A stretch of DNA of 40,149 nt from AC-69 sp035701505 (GCA_035701505.1 DASSSA010000018.1:1-40149); one strand, 5' to 3'; counted from the stretch's first letter, positions 1-7,955 are shown. Made by a program: numbers and translations. The notes: generated from the letters alone by a model not told the origin.

Positions 1-272
1 CCTCACCGCGTCAAGCGAGCTGTAGCCGACCCAGGCCCCACGAGCGGCTCGCCCCGGTCGGGCTAGGGCCGCACTCGTCGTACCTCGATCCGGTGCTCTC
101 GGTAGTGGGCGACGTAGAACCGACCGACCAACCACCAACCATCAACCAAGCACTGCTCGCGAAATCTGCGCCGGCACAGCGGGGCGGCGCCGGAGTCCGC
201 GTCGTCGGATCCTGCCGTGCTCCACTCACTGGCGGAGTTATGGTGAGGTCGTCCGCGAGAGGAGGAGTGGCC

Positions 273-764
273 ATGGCCGGAGGCAAGGCTCGCCTACCAC
301 CTCGGTGGTTCGTCGTGACCGCCTGGCACGTGCACCGACGGATCGTTCGAGCAAGTGGGGGGCGCAAGGGGCTGTGGCCTCCGCGCTCGGGAAAGTGGGG
401 CGTCCTGCGGCTCACCACGAGAGGCCGGCGTAGCGGCAAGCCGCGGAGCGTGATCCTCGGCTACTACGAGGACGGGGACAACCTGGTCTCGATGGCCATG
501 AACGGATGGGGTGCGCCCGAGCCAGCCTGGTGGTTGAACCTGCAGGCCCGCCCGGAGGCGCTCGTCGAGCTGGCTGGTGGTACTCGGCGCGACGTGCTCG
601 GCAGGGCCGCAGTGGGCGGCGAGCGTGAACGGCTGTGGCAGCTTTGGCGCGAACTGGACCAGAACCTGGACGGCTACGCTGCACGGCGCCCCCATCAGAC
701 GGCGGTCGTCGTCCTCGAGCCGCGCGATGGCCGGACAGGCGGCCCTCTCTACGCCGAAACCTGA
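273..764 (+). CDS. Nitroreductase-family deazaflavin-dependent oxidoreductase (DUF385/Ddn-like)
   Basis: A 163-residue protein of the split beta-barrel deazaflavin (F420)-dependent nitroreductase family, whose members use F420H2 to reduce quinones or nitro compounds. The family signature TTRGRRSGKPRSVIL lies at about residues 48-62, followed by WWLNLQARPEA near 86-96. The start is ATG 273, five bases after GGAGGAG. The frame stays open upstream to position 93, but that part is Pro/Arg-rich, matches nothing and has no ribosome site. There is no signal peptide or membrane segment, so the protein is probably cytoplasmic. It converges on the sigma-factor gene. The cofactor is inferred from family membership; the substrate is unknown. 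Confidence 0.85.
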   Translation: MAGGKARLPPRWFVVTAWHVHRRIVRASGGRKGLWPPRSGKWGVLRLTTRGRRSGKPRSVILGYYEDGDNLVSMAMNGWGAPEPAWWLNLQARPEALVELAGGTRRDVLGRAAVGGERERLWQLWRELDQNLDGYAARRPHQTAVVVLEPRDGRTGGPLYAET

Positions 765-780
765 GCGTGGACGCACGCTC
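763..780. terminator. Short hairpin between convergent genes
   Basis: GAGCGTG and CACGCTC form a 7-bp stem with a GACG loop. The hairpin starts inside the nitroreductase stop codon and lies 20 bases before the stop of the convergent sigma-factor gene. No T-run follows, so it is only a weak candidate for termination. Confidence 0.3.
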
Positions 781-800
781 GCGAGCCCTTCGGAATCTGC

Positions 801-1808
801 CTATCGGCTAGGAAGCGATCGCGGCAGCCCGAACCATGGGAACACGCTGTTGTCGAAGCGGGTGACGGAGCAGATCCGGTCGCCCGTGAGGGTGAGGACG
901 AGGAGACCGGTCCCGTGGCGGATGCCGGTCGAGGCGCGGAGGTAGGCCCCGAACGCGGGCTGACCGTTGGCTCGCGTGGGTACGAGGTCGAACCTCCGGC
1001 CCGAGCCGATCATGCTTGCGTAGAAGCGAGCCACGACGTCACGGCCTTCGTATTCGAGGGGGAACGGTGGCATCGAGAGGAAGACATCGTCGGTGAGCAG
1101 GGCGACCAGAGCGTCGAGATCCCCGGACTCGTACGCGCGGACGAACTCCGCCACCGTCCTTTGCTCGGGGGGTGAGTCGGGAGCGGGAGCCGGTTCGCGA
1201 TCGGCACTCGTCGGCAGCCGGCGCTGCAAGTTGGCGCGAGCTCGTTTGAGGAGGCTGTTGACCGAATCGATCGTCGAGTCGAGCATGTCGGCCACCTCGT
1301 TCGCATGGAATCCGAGGACGTCGCGCAAGACGAGGACGGCGAGCTGGCGAGGTGGCAGTACTTGAAGAGCGGTGACGAACGCCATGGAGATCGACTCGGC
1401 TTGTTCGTACCGAGCTTCCGGCCCGAGAGGCACGTCCATCACACCCTCGAGGAGGGCGTCGGGGAATGGCTCGAGCCATACGACTTCGCCGAGCCGCGTC
1501 GGCTCGGGCGGTTCATACTCGGCGATGTTCCACTCCTTGGCCGGGCGTCGGCTGGCTGAACGACGCGCGTTGAGACACCGGTTGGTGGCGATCCGATAGA
1601 GCCACGTGCGGATCGAAGCCCGTCCCTCGAACCCTTCGAGGCCCTGCCAGGCGCCCAGAAACGTGTCCTGCAGGGCATCCTCGGCGTCCTGGAGGGATCC
1701 GAGCATCCGGTAGCAGTACGCCTGAAGTTCTCGACGGTACGGCTCGGTCAGCTCTCGGAACGCCTCGCCGTCCCCGGCTCGCGCCCTGGTGATGAGATCG
1801 GTCGTCAC
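801..1808 (-). CDS. ECF-type RNA polymerase sigma factor with C-terminal SnoaL-like domain (TIGR02960-like)
   Basis: A 335-residue sigma factor. Region 2 covers about residues 10-85 (YCYRMLGSLQDAEDALQDTF, then RTWLYRIATNRCLNARR). Region 4 covers about 140-197 (LPPRQLAVLVLRDVLGFHANE, then an HTH ending LLKRARANLQRR). A SnoaL/NTF2-like domain follows at about 215-330. In related ECF groups this C-terminal domain replaces a separate anti-sigma factor and tunes activity; that role is inferred here. The start is GTG 1808, directly behind GGTGGAGAG. The gene diverges from the split-barrel oxidoreductase at 2014, and the shared 205-base gap holds an inverted repeat that could be its target or that of a partner regulator. 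No anti-sigma gene is adjacent. Confidence 0.9.
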   Translation of the reverse strand: MTTDLITRARAGDGEAFRELTEPYRRELQAYCYRMLGSLQDAEDALQDTFLGAWQGLEGFEGRASIRTWLYRIATNRCLNARRSASRRPAKEWNIAEYEPPEPTRLGEVVWLEPFPDALLEGVMDVPLGPEARYEQAESISMAFVTALQVLPPRQLAVLVLRDVLGFHANEVADMLDSTIDSVNSLLKRARANLQRRLPTSADREPAPAPDSPPEQRTVAEFVRAYESGDLDALVALLTDDVFLSMPPFPLEYEGRDVVARFYASMIGSGRRFDLVPTRANGQPAFGAYLRASTGIRHGTGLLVLTLTGDRICSVTRFDNSVFPWFGLPRSLPSR

Positions 1809-1870
1809 CTCTCCACCCTAGCGTCACGTCCTTCGCTCTCCCAGTCCGCCCCCCTTATTGACACCGGCCG

Positions 1871-1902
1871 CGCCCAGAACTGGGCGGATGGTGTGCGCCC
1901 AG
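1871..1902. promoter_or_regulatory. Palindrome CGCCCAGAACTGGGCG plus a third half-site
   Basis: CGCCCAG (1871-1877) and CTGGGCG (1880-1886) are perfect inverted 7-mers separated by AA. A third exact copy, CGCCCAG, lies at 1896-1902. The cluster sits in the divergent gap between the sigma-factor gene (start 1808) and the oxidoreductase gene (start 2014). It could bind a dimeric regulator, or the second and third copies could pair in RNA as a 7-bp hairpin. No regulator can be assigned. Confidence 0.35.
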
Positions 1903-2013
1903 ATTCCCCTCGTGATCGTGTCTGCATCGTCGACGGGTCAGACGACCCTGGCTCGCGACCAAGAGGAACAAACCTGAGCGAGGAGGATCGCTCACAGGAG
2001 AAGGGAGAGAGAA

Positions 2014-2550
2014 GTGACCATCGAAGCCCCGGTGACTGATCTCGACTCCGAGTTCAGCAGCCCCGGAGCCACAGCGTTGCCGTGGACGGATGCTGAAGAG
2101 CAACTGCAGAAGGCGGATGTGTTCTGGCTATCCACAGTCCGGCCAGAAGGGCGGCCGCACGTCGTTCCGCTGATCGCCGTCTGGCTGAACGGCTCGCTCT
2201 ACTTCGCCACCGGTGATGGGGAGCGCAAGGCGAGGAACTTGGCGAAGAACAGGCAGGTCTCCATCACGACGGGCAGCAACGATCTCAACGAGGGACTCGA
2301 CATCGTCGTCGAGGGCCAGGCCAAAGCTGTGACCGACGACGCGAAGCTGCGTCGCGTGGTTGAGACGTACGTTGCGAAGTACGGGGAAGGTTGGCGCCTC
2401 CCGATCGGCGACGTTCTCTTCTTCGAAGTGACCCCATCGAAGGTCTTCGGTTTCGGCAGGAAGGCCGGGAGGGTTGGGCCCCCGGCAGGCCGGGGCGAGA
2501 TGTTCAACCAGACCCGCTGGCGCTTCCAGGCACGCCCGGCGGCGAGATGA
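2014..2550 (+). CDS. Pyridoxamine 5'-phosphate oxidase-like (split-barrel FDOR) protein
   Basis: A 178-residue split beta-barrel flavin/F420-binding protein. The core strand pattern is WLSTVRPEGRPHVVPL (about residues 38-53), then LYFATGDGERKARNLAKN (62-79) and a VEGQAKAV strand. The C-terminal FFEVTPSKVFGFGRK is typical of F420-associated FDOR-B and general-stress PPOX-like proteins, which act on small redox substrates in the cytoplasm. The start is GTG 2014, preceded by a purine-rich GGAGAAGGGAGAG ribosome site. The SDR gene begins 61 bases downstream on the same strand, so the two may be co-transcribed. Cofactor and substrate cannot be decided by reading alone. Confidence 0.8.
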   Translation: MTIEAPVTDLDSEFSSPGATALPWTDAEEQLQKADVFWLSTVRPEGRPHVVPLIAVWLNGSLYFATGDGERKARNLAKNRQVSITTGSNDLNEGLDIVVEGQAKAVTDDAKLRRVVETYVAKYGEGWRLPIGDVLFFEVTPSKVFGFGRKAGRVGPPAGRGEMFNQTRWRFQARPAAR

Positions 2551-2611
2551 GAACGCTGGCCGGAATGACATCCTCGACGCTGGACGCCGGGATCGGCGAA
2601 AGGAACCAGAG

Positions 2612-3403
2612 ATGATGCTGAAGGACAAGGTTGCGGTGATCTACGGAGCCGGAGGCGCGATCGGCAGCGCTGTCGCACGCGCCTTTGCGTCTGCGGGGGC
2701 CAAGCTTTTTCTCACCGGGCGCCACTTGGCACCCGTCGAAGTTGTCGCCAAGGAGATCGTTTCCGCCGGCGGATCCGCCGAGGCGGCGGAGGTCGACGCT
2801 CTCGACGAGCAGGCCGTGGACGAGCATCTCCAGTCCGTGATCGAGAAGGCGGGGCGGGTCGACATCTCGTTCAACGCGGTCGGCATCCCGAATGCGACGA
2901 TCCTGGGTGTCCCTCTCGCAGAGCTGAATGTCGAGCAGTTCTCCCTGCCGATCACGACCCTAACGACGTCGTACTTCCTGACCGCACGGCTGGCGGCCCG
3001 GCGGATGGTTTCGAACAAATCGGGTGTCATCATGACCGTCACCGCAGCCCACTCGCGGGAGGGCCTCCCATTGGTTGGAGGCTACGGTCCGGCGCAGGCG
3101 GCCAAGGAGGCACTCACCCGAGATCTATCCGCTGAGCTCGCACCGCAGGGCATCCGCGTGGTCGGTCTACGACCATATGCCATGCCGGAGACGCCCACGA
3201 TCAAGGATGCGTTCGAGCCACGCCGCGAGGCATCGGGGATGACCTGGGAACAGTGGCAAGAGATGCTCGCGAGTAGGACCCACCCGCGACGGCTCATGAC
3301 GCTCGAGGAGATGGCAAACATGGCAGTCTTCATGGCCTCCGACAAGGCGAGCGGGATGACCGGAACGACCGTCAACCTGACCATGGGCCGACTTGACGAC
3401 TAG
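2612..3403 (+). CDS. Short-chain dehydrogenase/reductase-like protein with altered catalytic residues
   Basis: A 263-residue Rossmann-fold SDR. The nucleotide-binding loop is YGAGGAIGSA (residues 11-20), and the NNAG-equivalent is FNAVG (87-91). Aligned to classical SDRs, the YxxxK motif reads Y158-GPA-Q162, so the catalytic lysine is glutamine, and the position 13 residues before the tyrosine is Ala145 rather than serine. The C-terminal substrate loop and the final TGTTVNLTMG strand are intact. The start is ATG 2612, seven bases after AAGGA; a longer in-frame reading from 2474 runs over the end of the oxidoreductase gene and lacks support. It may be a non-canonical reductase or a binding protein. 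The fold is clear; the reaction is unknown. Confidence 0.8.
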   Translation: MMLKDKVAVIYGAGGAIGSAVARAFASAGAKLFLTGRHLAPVEVVAKEIVSAGGSAEAAEVDALDEQAVDEHLQSVIEKAGRVDISFNAVGIPNATILGVPLAELNVEQFSLPITTLTTSYFLTARLAARRMVSNKSGVIMTVTAAHSREGLPLVGGYGPAQAAKEALTRDLSAELAPQGIRVVGLRPYAMPETPTIKDAFEPRREASGMTWEQWQEMLASRTHPRRLMTLEEMANMAVFMASDKASGMTGTTVNLTMGRLDD

Positions 3404-3503
3404 CGGTCCTGCCCTGATTTCACCGTGAGATCGAGCTGGAGCCGGCACCGAGCCCTCCAGACCAGCGGAAGGATCGGCCTGAGTGCGAGATGATGGAGAT
3501 TAC

Positions 3504-4439
3504 GTGACCCAGGGGCGCTCCACCTCCACTCTTCCGGCCACGCAGGGCGACGGTCCCGACAGGCGAATCCTCTTGGCCTTCGCAGGCGTCGTCGTGCTGG
3601 CCGGCTCGAACATCGTCGCCGTCAGGTTCAGCAACCGGGAGCTCGAGCCGTTCTGGGGAGCGGGCATTCGATTCGTGGTCGCTTCGTTGATCCTGTGGGT
3701 GCTCGTGGCACGCGGGCGATATCCGCTTCCGCGCGGACGGGCCCTCGCGGGTGCCGTCATCTACGGGGTCCTCAGCTTCCTCCTCGCGTACGCGTTCTTC
3801 TACTGGGGCTCGCAGGAGGTCCCGGCCGGGTTGGGCGGGACGATCATGGCCTCGGTCCCGCTCCTCACGGTGCTGCTGGCCGGGGCGCATCGGCTGGAGG
3901 AGCTGCATGTGCGCGGGATCGTCGGCGCGATCGCGGCGCTTGCGGGCATCGCGGTGATGTCGTCCGGCGCGCTCTCCGGGGATGTGGCGCTGATCTCGGT
4001 CCTCGCCGTCGTGGCCGCTGCGACGGCCGCCGCCGAGTCGGGCATCGTCCTGAAGCTGCTGCCTTCAGCCCATCCGGTCGTGACGAACGCCGTGGGGATG
4101 TCGGTGGGCGCCACCCTCTTGCTGGGCCTGTCCCTCGTGACGGGCGAGGGCTGGGAGCCGCCGGCGAGCCCCTCGGTCTGGGCGGCGCTGGTCTACCTGA
4201 TGGCCGCTTCGCCGCTCCTGTTCATCCTGTTCGTCTACGTGATCACGCGATGGACGGCCTCGGCCGCGAGCTACCAGTTCGTGTTGTTCCCGATCGTGTC
4301 GGTGATCGGGGGTGCGCTCCTACTGGACGAGGCGGTCAGCTCGTCGCTCCTCCTTGGCGCGCCGATTGTGCTCCTCGGGGTCTATCTCGGCGCCCTGTCG
4401 AGCAGGACGCCGGTCCGACAACCCGAGGCGGTGCCGTGA
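3504..4439 (+). CDS. EamA-family (DMT superfamily) transporter
   Basis: An approximately 311-residue integral membrane protein with about ten hydrophobic segments in two EamA repeats. Repeat 1 includes LAGSNIVAVRFSNRELEPFWGAGIRF and a typical YALLYW-like stretch (LLAYAFFYWGSQ). Repeat 2 ends in FVLFPIVSVIGGALLLDEAVS. DMT-family members export or exchange amino acids, nucleotides or other metabolites; no substrate can be assigned. I prefer GTG 3504, five bases after GGAG; GTG 3483, in the same frame and about nine bases after AAGGA, is an alternative that adds seven residues. It follows the SDR by about 100 bases. Confidence 0.85.
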   Translation: MTQGRSTSTLPATQGDGPDRRILLAFAGVVVLAGSNIVAVRFSNRELEPFWGAGIRFVVASLILWVLVARGRYPLPRGRALAGAVIYGVLSFLLAYAFFYWGSQEVPAGLGGTIMASVPLLTVLLAGAHRLEELHVRGIVGAIAALAGIAVMSSGALSGDVALISVLAVVAAATAAAESGIVLKLLPSAHPVVTNAVGMSVGATLLLGLSLVTGEGWEPPASPSVWAALVYLMAASPLLFILFVYVITRWTASAASYQFVLFPIVSVIGGALLLDEAVSSSLLLGAPIVLLGVYLGALSSRTPVRQPEAVP

Positions 4440-4698
4440 GCCCGATCCATCCGCGAGGCGAGTGCGCAGCGCAACCGGCGGTCGGGCGCGTGGTTGGTCA
4501 TTGCCCTGAGCCGGGTAACGAATCATCCCTGTCCGAATTCTCTCCCGCCCATCAGGCCGCCGCGAACGGTTCAACGATACAAGCGGTGGAAGGGCGGAAC
4601 CTCGCTCATTGCACGTTCGCTAGAGCGCTCGGGCTTGTGGACGGTCGGATGGATGGGGCAGCTGCCGGGCAATCTCGCGATGCCGATAGGGTTCGGGT

Positions 4699-5181
4699 GT
4701 GGACCGCCCATCCCTCGAAGCTGTTCTGCTCTACCTCGACGGGGAAGGGATCCGACACCTCTCCCCCCACGGGCGGCAGACCGTCCAGGCGCCGTGGGAC
4801 CCCGACCTGGACCCGCACGAATCGATCGTCGACGCCGTGGCCGAGATGGGGTTCATGCCGATCATGGTGCACTCCACATCCTGGAGGGTCGTGCGCCAGC
4901 TGATCCTGCTCACGTTCCTCGTGGCCGTCGAGCCACCCAGGCATATCCCCAACAACTACGAGGTCCAGCTGGTCACACGGGCTGAGCTGGCACGGGGCCA
5001 CGCGACGGGCCCGCCGCCGCAGGTGCACCTGTCCCAGGTCGTGGAGCATGGTCTTCGGCACCTCGCATGGCTCATGCGGGAGGACGAGGCGATCAAGCAA
5101 GCCCTTACCGGCTGGTCGCGAGCTCTGAGCGAATACGAGCCGGAGCCGTTCCGCGCGTTCGGTCGCGAGCCGGGCTCCTAG
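4699..5181 (+). CDS. Hypothetical protein
   Basis: A 160-residue protein that I do not recognise. It opens GTG-GAC-CGC, is soluble, contains a hydrophobic stretch (RQLILLTFLVAVEPP, about 67-80) that is short for a membrane segment, and has a histidine-containing helix (SQVVEHGLRHLAWLMRED). The ribosome site is weak. Codon use resembles neighbouring real genes, with strong G/C at third positions, which is the main reason to accept it. The 260 bases upstream contain no recognisable feature. No function is proposed. Confidence 0.5.
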   Translation: MDRPSLEAVLLYLDGEGIRHLSPHGRQTVQAPWDPDLDPHESIVDAVAEMGFMPIMVHSTSWRVVRQLILLTFLVAVEPPRHIPNNYEVQLVTRAELARGHATGPPPQVHLSQVVEHGLRHLAWLMREDEAIKQALTGWSRALSEYEPEPFRAFGREPGS

Positions 5182-5240
5182 CGGAGCGGCGGGAGTCCCG
5201 TTAGCCCCGGACCTCTCGTACACGGAGACGTGCCAGCCGG

Positions 5241-5336
5241 GGAGCGCTGGCGCTGGCCCACGACGACGCTGAGCGGCGCCTGCTCGAGCGGCGGTTGGCG
5301 GAACTCGGAACGGCCACCGATCCCGCTGGGCAATGA
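5241..5336 (+). pseudogene. Remnant of a sigma-factor C-terminus (DUF6596/SigI-like)
   Basis: Reading from GGA 5241, the frame gives GALALAHDDAERRLLERRLAEL and ends at TGA 5334-5336. This closely matches the usual last helix of DUF6596-containing ECF sigma factors (pattern ALALxxxxAERRxLxRRLAEL). Nothing upstream in any frame resembles the rest of such a gene, so it looks like the tail of a deleted gene. The match is from memory of the family pattern and the piece is short. Confidence 0.45.
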
Positions 5337-5387
5337 TGGATCGGGGCGCGCCGGAGTGGTCCTTGCGGTGCGACCGAACAGAGGTCG

Positions 5388-5897
5388 TCATGAAGTAGGT
5401 GGGAGTTCGACGAGGCGGCCGTCCTGTCCGGCGAAGTCCCAGACGTCGATGGCCGGTGGTTCGACGCCGAGCGTCGTGAGGGTGGTGCAGATCTGGCTTC
5501 GATGATCGGTCCCGTGGTGCAGCGCCTGCGCGAGCCGGATGCCCATCGGGGCGTGGGTCTCGGACCCGTCGTCGCGATGCCTCACGGTTATGGCGTCCGG
5601 GTCGAGGTCCTGTCCCAGGAGCCCCGACCAGGCAGGGCCGTGGCTCTCCATCGCGGCCCGGAGCTCCGGGAGGTCCATCTGGTCCTCGTCGATGAGGGGG
5701 GTGCGCCCACCGGTCGTGGCGAACAGGTACGAGGAGTCGGCCCCGACGAGGTGGCGCACCGTCTCCAGGATCGGGCCGTAGGTCCCCGGGACGGCGATGC
5801 CCAACTGCTCGGGGGTGAGCGGGAGGCACGCATCGACCAACCGTAGCGTCGCCCACACATGGTGCCCGAACGCGTCCTCCAGCACGGACCTGGTCAC
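5388..5897 (-). CDS. DinB-fold (DUF664-like) putative metal-dependent protein
   Basis: A 169-residue four-helix-bundle protein of the DinB/YfiT/mycothiol-maleylpyruvate-isomerase superfamily, whose members bind a metal with three histidines and often act as thiol-S-transferases. The expected triad is His49 (TVRHLVGAD), His128 and His132 (ALHHGTDHRSQI), with the usual N-terminal H-xxx-W-ATLRLVDAC helix. The start is GTG 5897. A minus-strand TACGGT (5909-5904) six bases upstream suggests leaderless transcription. It diverges from DNA polymerase IV, but the LexA box in the gap is over 70 bases from this start, so SOS control of this gene is doubtful. The DinB name is shared with the polymerase only by historical coincidence. 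Confidence 0.8.
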   Translation of the reverse strand: MTRSVLEDAFGHHVWATLRLVDACLPLTPEQLGIAVPGTYGPILETVRHLVGADSSYLFATTGGRTPLIDEDQMDLPELRAAMESHGPAWSGLLGQDLDPDAITVRHRDDGSETHAPMGIRLAQALHHGTDHRSQICTTLTTLGVEPPAIDVWDFAGQDGRLVELPPTS

Positions 5898-5970
5898 CGG
5901 GCCACCGTAACAGACCGGCCTCGCGCGCTCAGCGCTGGCCGCCGAGCCAGCCTGACGTCGCCCTCAGATG

Positions 5971-5984
5971 CGAACATACGTTCG
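5971..5984. promoter_or_regulatory. LexA (SOS) box
   Basis: CGAACATACGTTCG is a perfect match to the Gram-positive/actinobacterial LexA consensus CGAAC-RNRY-GTTYG. It overlaps the first base of the polymerase IV start codon (GTG 5984). A promoter with CTGACG (5952-5957), a 17-base spacer and CATACG (5975-5980) would lie partly inside the box, and its start point would fall at or near the GTG. Confidence 0.85.
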
Positions 5985-7174
5985 TGCCGAGTGAACCAAC
6001 GATCCTGCACGCCGACGTCGACTCCTTCTATGCGTCGGTAGAGCAGCGGGACGACCCTCTTCTGCGCGGCCGCCCCGTCATCGTGGGGGCCGGCGTCGTC
6101 CTCGCCGCCAGTTACGAGGCCAAGGCGTGTGGCATCCGCACCCCGATGGGCGGGGCGCAGGCTCGCCGGCTGTGCCCGCATGCGGTCGTCGTCCATCCCC
6201 GCATGGATGCCTACAGCCAGGCGAGCAAGGCACTGTTCGAGGTGTTCAACGACACGACACCCTTCGTCGAGGGGCTGTCGATCGACGAGGCGTTCCTCGA
6301 CGTTGGTGGACTGAGGCTGATCTCGGGCACGCCCACGGAGATCGCCGTGCGGTTGCGTCGGGACGTCCGCGAGAGGGTCGGTCTGCCCGTCACGGTAGGG
6401 GTTGCCAGGACCAAGTTCCTGGCCAAAGTGGCCAGCGGGGTCGCCAAGCCCGATGGCCTGCTGGTGGTGCCGACCGACGGCGAGCTGGAGTTCCTGCACG
6501 GGCTTCCGGTCGAACGGCTGTGGGGCGTCGGACCGGTCACCGCAACCAAGCTCCGAGACCGGTTCATCACGACGGTGGGGGAGGTCGCACAACTTGGCGA
6601 GACCACGCTGGTTCGGATGCTCGGCCGGGCAGCCGGCCGTCATATCCACGCCCTCGCCCAGAACCGGGATCCGCGGCCGGTCCAGGTGGGCCGTCGTCGC
6701 CACTCGATGGGGACGCAGCGCGCGCTCGGCCGAAAACCAAGATCAGCTGAGACCCTCGATGCCGACCTCGTCGCGCTGGTCGATCGCCTGACGCGCAGGC
6801 TTCGCGCCGCTCACCGAGTGTGCCGCACCGTTGTGCTTCGGCTGCGGTTCGACGACCTCTCGCGCGCGACACGGTCGCACACCCTGTCGGAGGCGACCGC
6901 GAACACCCAGACGATCCTCACCACGGCGAGAGGGCTGCTCGCGGCGGCCATGCCGATGATCCGGAGTCAGGGCATCACGCTCGTCGGTGTAACCCTGAGC
7001 AACCTCGATGACGACAGCGCCATCCAACTCGCGTTGCCGTTCGATCGTCCGCTCGCTCATCCCATCGACGCCACAGTCGACAAAGTGCGGGACCGGTTCG
7101 GGTCGGCCGCCATCACCAGGGCCGTGCTCCTCGGCCGCGACCAAGGCCCGTCGGTACCCCTGCTCCCCGACTGA
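5984..7174 (+). CDS. dinB: DNA polymerase IV (Y-family translesion polymerase)
   Basis: A 396-residue Y-family polymerase that copies past damaged bases with low fidelity. The palm carries Asp11 (HADVDSFYASVE, with Tyr16 at the steric-gate position) and Asp101-Glu102 (SIDEAFLDV), the three catalytic acidic residues. The finger motif SYEAKACGIRTPM and the thumb HhH (LWGVGPVTATKLRD) follow, then a little-finger domain from about 235. The C-terminus lacks an obvious QLALPL-type clamp motif, but IQLALPFDR near 347 is a good beta-clamp-binding candidate. GTG 5984 is the only start that keeps HADVDSF; there is no ribosome site and the LexA box overlaps it, so the message is probably leaderless and damage-inducible. 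Confidence 0.95.
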   Translation: MPSEPTILHADVDSFYASVEQRDDPLLRGRPVIVGAGVVLAASYEAKACGIRTPMGGAQARRLCPHAVVVHPRMDAYSQASKALFEVFNDTTPFVEGLSIDEAFLDVGGLRLISGTPTEIAVRLRRDVRERVGLPVTVGVARTKFLAKVASGVAKPDGLLVVPTDGELEFLHGLPVERLWGVGPVTATKLRDRFITTVGEVAQLGETTLVRMLGRAAGRHIHALAQNRDPRPVQVGRRRHSMGTQRALGRKPRSAETLDADLVALVDRLTRRLRAAHRVCRTVVLRLRFDDLSRATRSHTLSEATANTQTILTTARGLLAAAMPMIRSQGITLVGVTLSNLDDDSAIQLALPFDRPLAHPIDATVDKVRDRFGSAAITRAVLLGRDQGPSVPLLPD

Positions 7175-7375
7175 ACCACAAGGTGGAGGCAGGCGCACAT
7201 CCGAGATCGAATGCGGGTTGACCGTTCCTGTCATTCTGATCTGGCATCTGGTCTCCTGGCCCTTGGCGATTCACCGCCCTGTACACGCGCCACAACCTGC
7301 CGAAACACAGGGTTGCCCCCATTCCAGCCTCATCGCTTCGCCCGGAGGGGTTGACCTATTGGGATGTTCATTGGA

Positions 7376-7401
7376 GGGTAGAAAGACGCCCAACTGGGTA
7401 T
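7376..7401 (+). promoter_or_regulatory. Possible SigB/SigF-type stress promoter
   Basis: GGGT (7376-7379), a 16-base spacer and GGGTAT (7396-7401) fit the actinobacterial SigB-like pattern GNNT-N14-16-GGGTAY. The site lies 37 bases before ATG 7438. The rest of the 7175-7437 gap shows a TTGACC at 7351 but no convincing partner -10. The match is short and could be chance. Confidence 0.25.
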
Positions 7402-7437
7402 GCAGGGTTAGACGGGACGTCTCGTAAGGAGGCAATC

Positions 7438-7935
7438 ATGGCCATGGACATCACCGGCCGGATGGAACGCATGCGCACCGGGGCACGACAGCGCATGATG
7501 GAGATGAAGGCCGATCGGGCAGAGTCCCAGAACGAGCAGCTGAAGGCGGAGAACCGGGTGCTTCGCGACGAGCTGGAGGAGACCCGATCCGAGCGCCAGC
7601 GAGTCCTGGACCTGCTGGAGAGGGCCGAGTTCACGGTGGAGGAGCCCAGGAAGCGCCGTTTCCGCCTGTTCCGGTTGCTTCTGGCGGCCGGCGCGATCTA
7701 CGCCGTGGGTACCAGGACGGGAACGTTCCAGCGGGCCAAGGCATGGATGAACGACATGCGCGGCCAGATGAACCAGATGGCCACACGTGGAACGGAAAAG
7801 GCAACCGAAGCCGGCTACAAGGTGGGCGACGTGGTCGAACACACCGGACGCAAGATCCAGAAGGCGGGTGAGCGCGTCGAGCAGGCCGGCCACCAGGTAG
7901 AGCAGACGGCCAAACCGACCGGCACCACGGCCTGA
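7438..7935 (+). CDS. Coiled-coil, membrane-associated protein (YtxH-like architecture)
   Basis: A 165-residue protein. Residues about 15-65 are a highly charged coiled coil (RMMEMKADRAESQNEQLKAE and onward). A basic RKRRFRLFR then precedes one hydrophobic segment (LLLAAGAIYAVGTRTG, about 80-95). The C-terminal third is an amphipathic apolipoprotein-like repeat of Gly/Lys/Glu/Gln (GTEKATEAGYKVGD, GRKIQKAGERVEQAGHQVEQ). Similar layouts occur in YtxH/CsbD-type stress proteins, but I see no diagnostic motif. The start is clear: AAGGAGG (7426-7432), five bases, ATG 7438. A strong bidirectional hairpin follows the gene. A membrane-bound stress or envelope role is inferred only. Confidence 0.75.
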   Translation: MAMDITGRMERMRTGARQRMMEMKADRAESQNEQLKAENRVLRDELEETRSERQRVLDLLERAEFTVEEPRKRRFRLFRLLLAAGAIYAVGTRTGTFQRAKAWMNDMRGQMNQMATRGTEKATEAGYKVGDVVEHTGRKIQKAGERVEQAGHQVEQTAKPTGTTA

Positions 7936-7955
7936 CCAGCTGCCTCGTGAGGGCG

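Noticed and set aside
3695..4903. Long plus-strand open frame overlapping the EamA gene
   Set aside because: It reads the transporter in another frame, is Gly/Arg/Ala-rich with no domain, and exists only because high GC removes stop codons.
5388..5984. SOS control of the DinB-fold gene through the LexA box
   Set aside because: The box is 74-87 bases upstream of its start and a closer promoter element (TACGGT) is present; the box belongs to polymerase IV.
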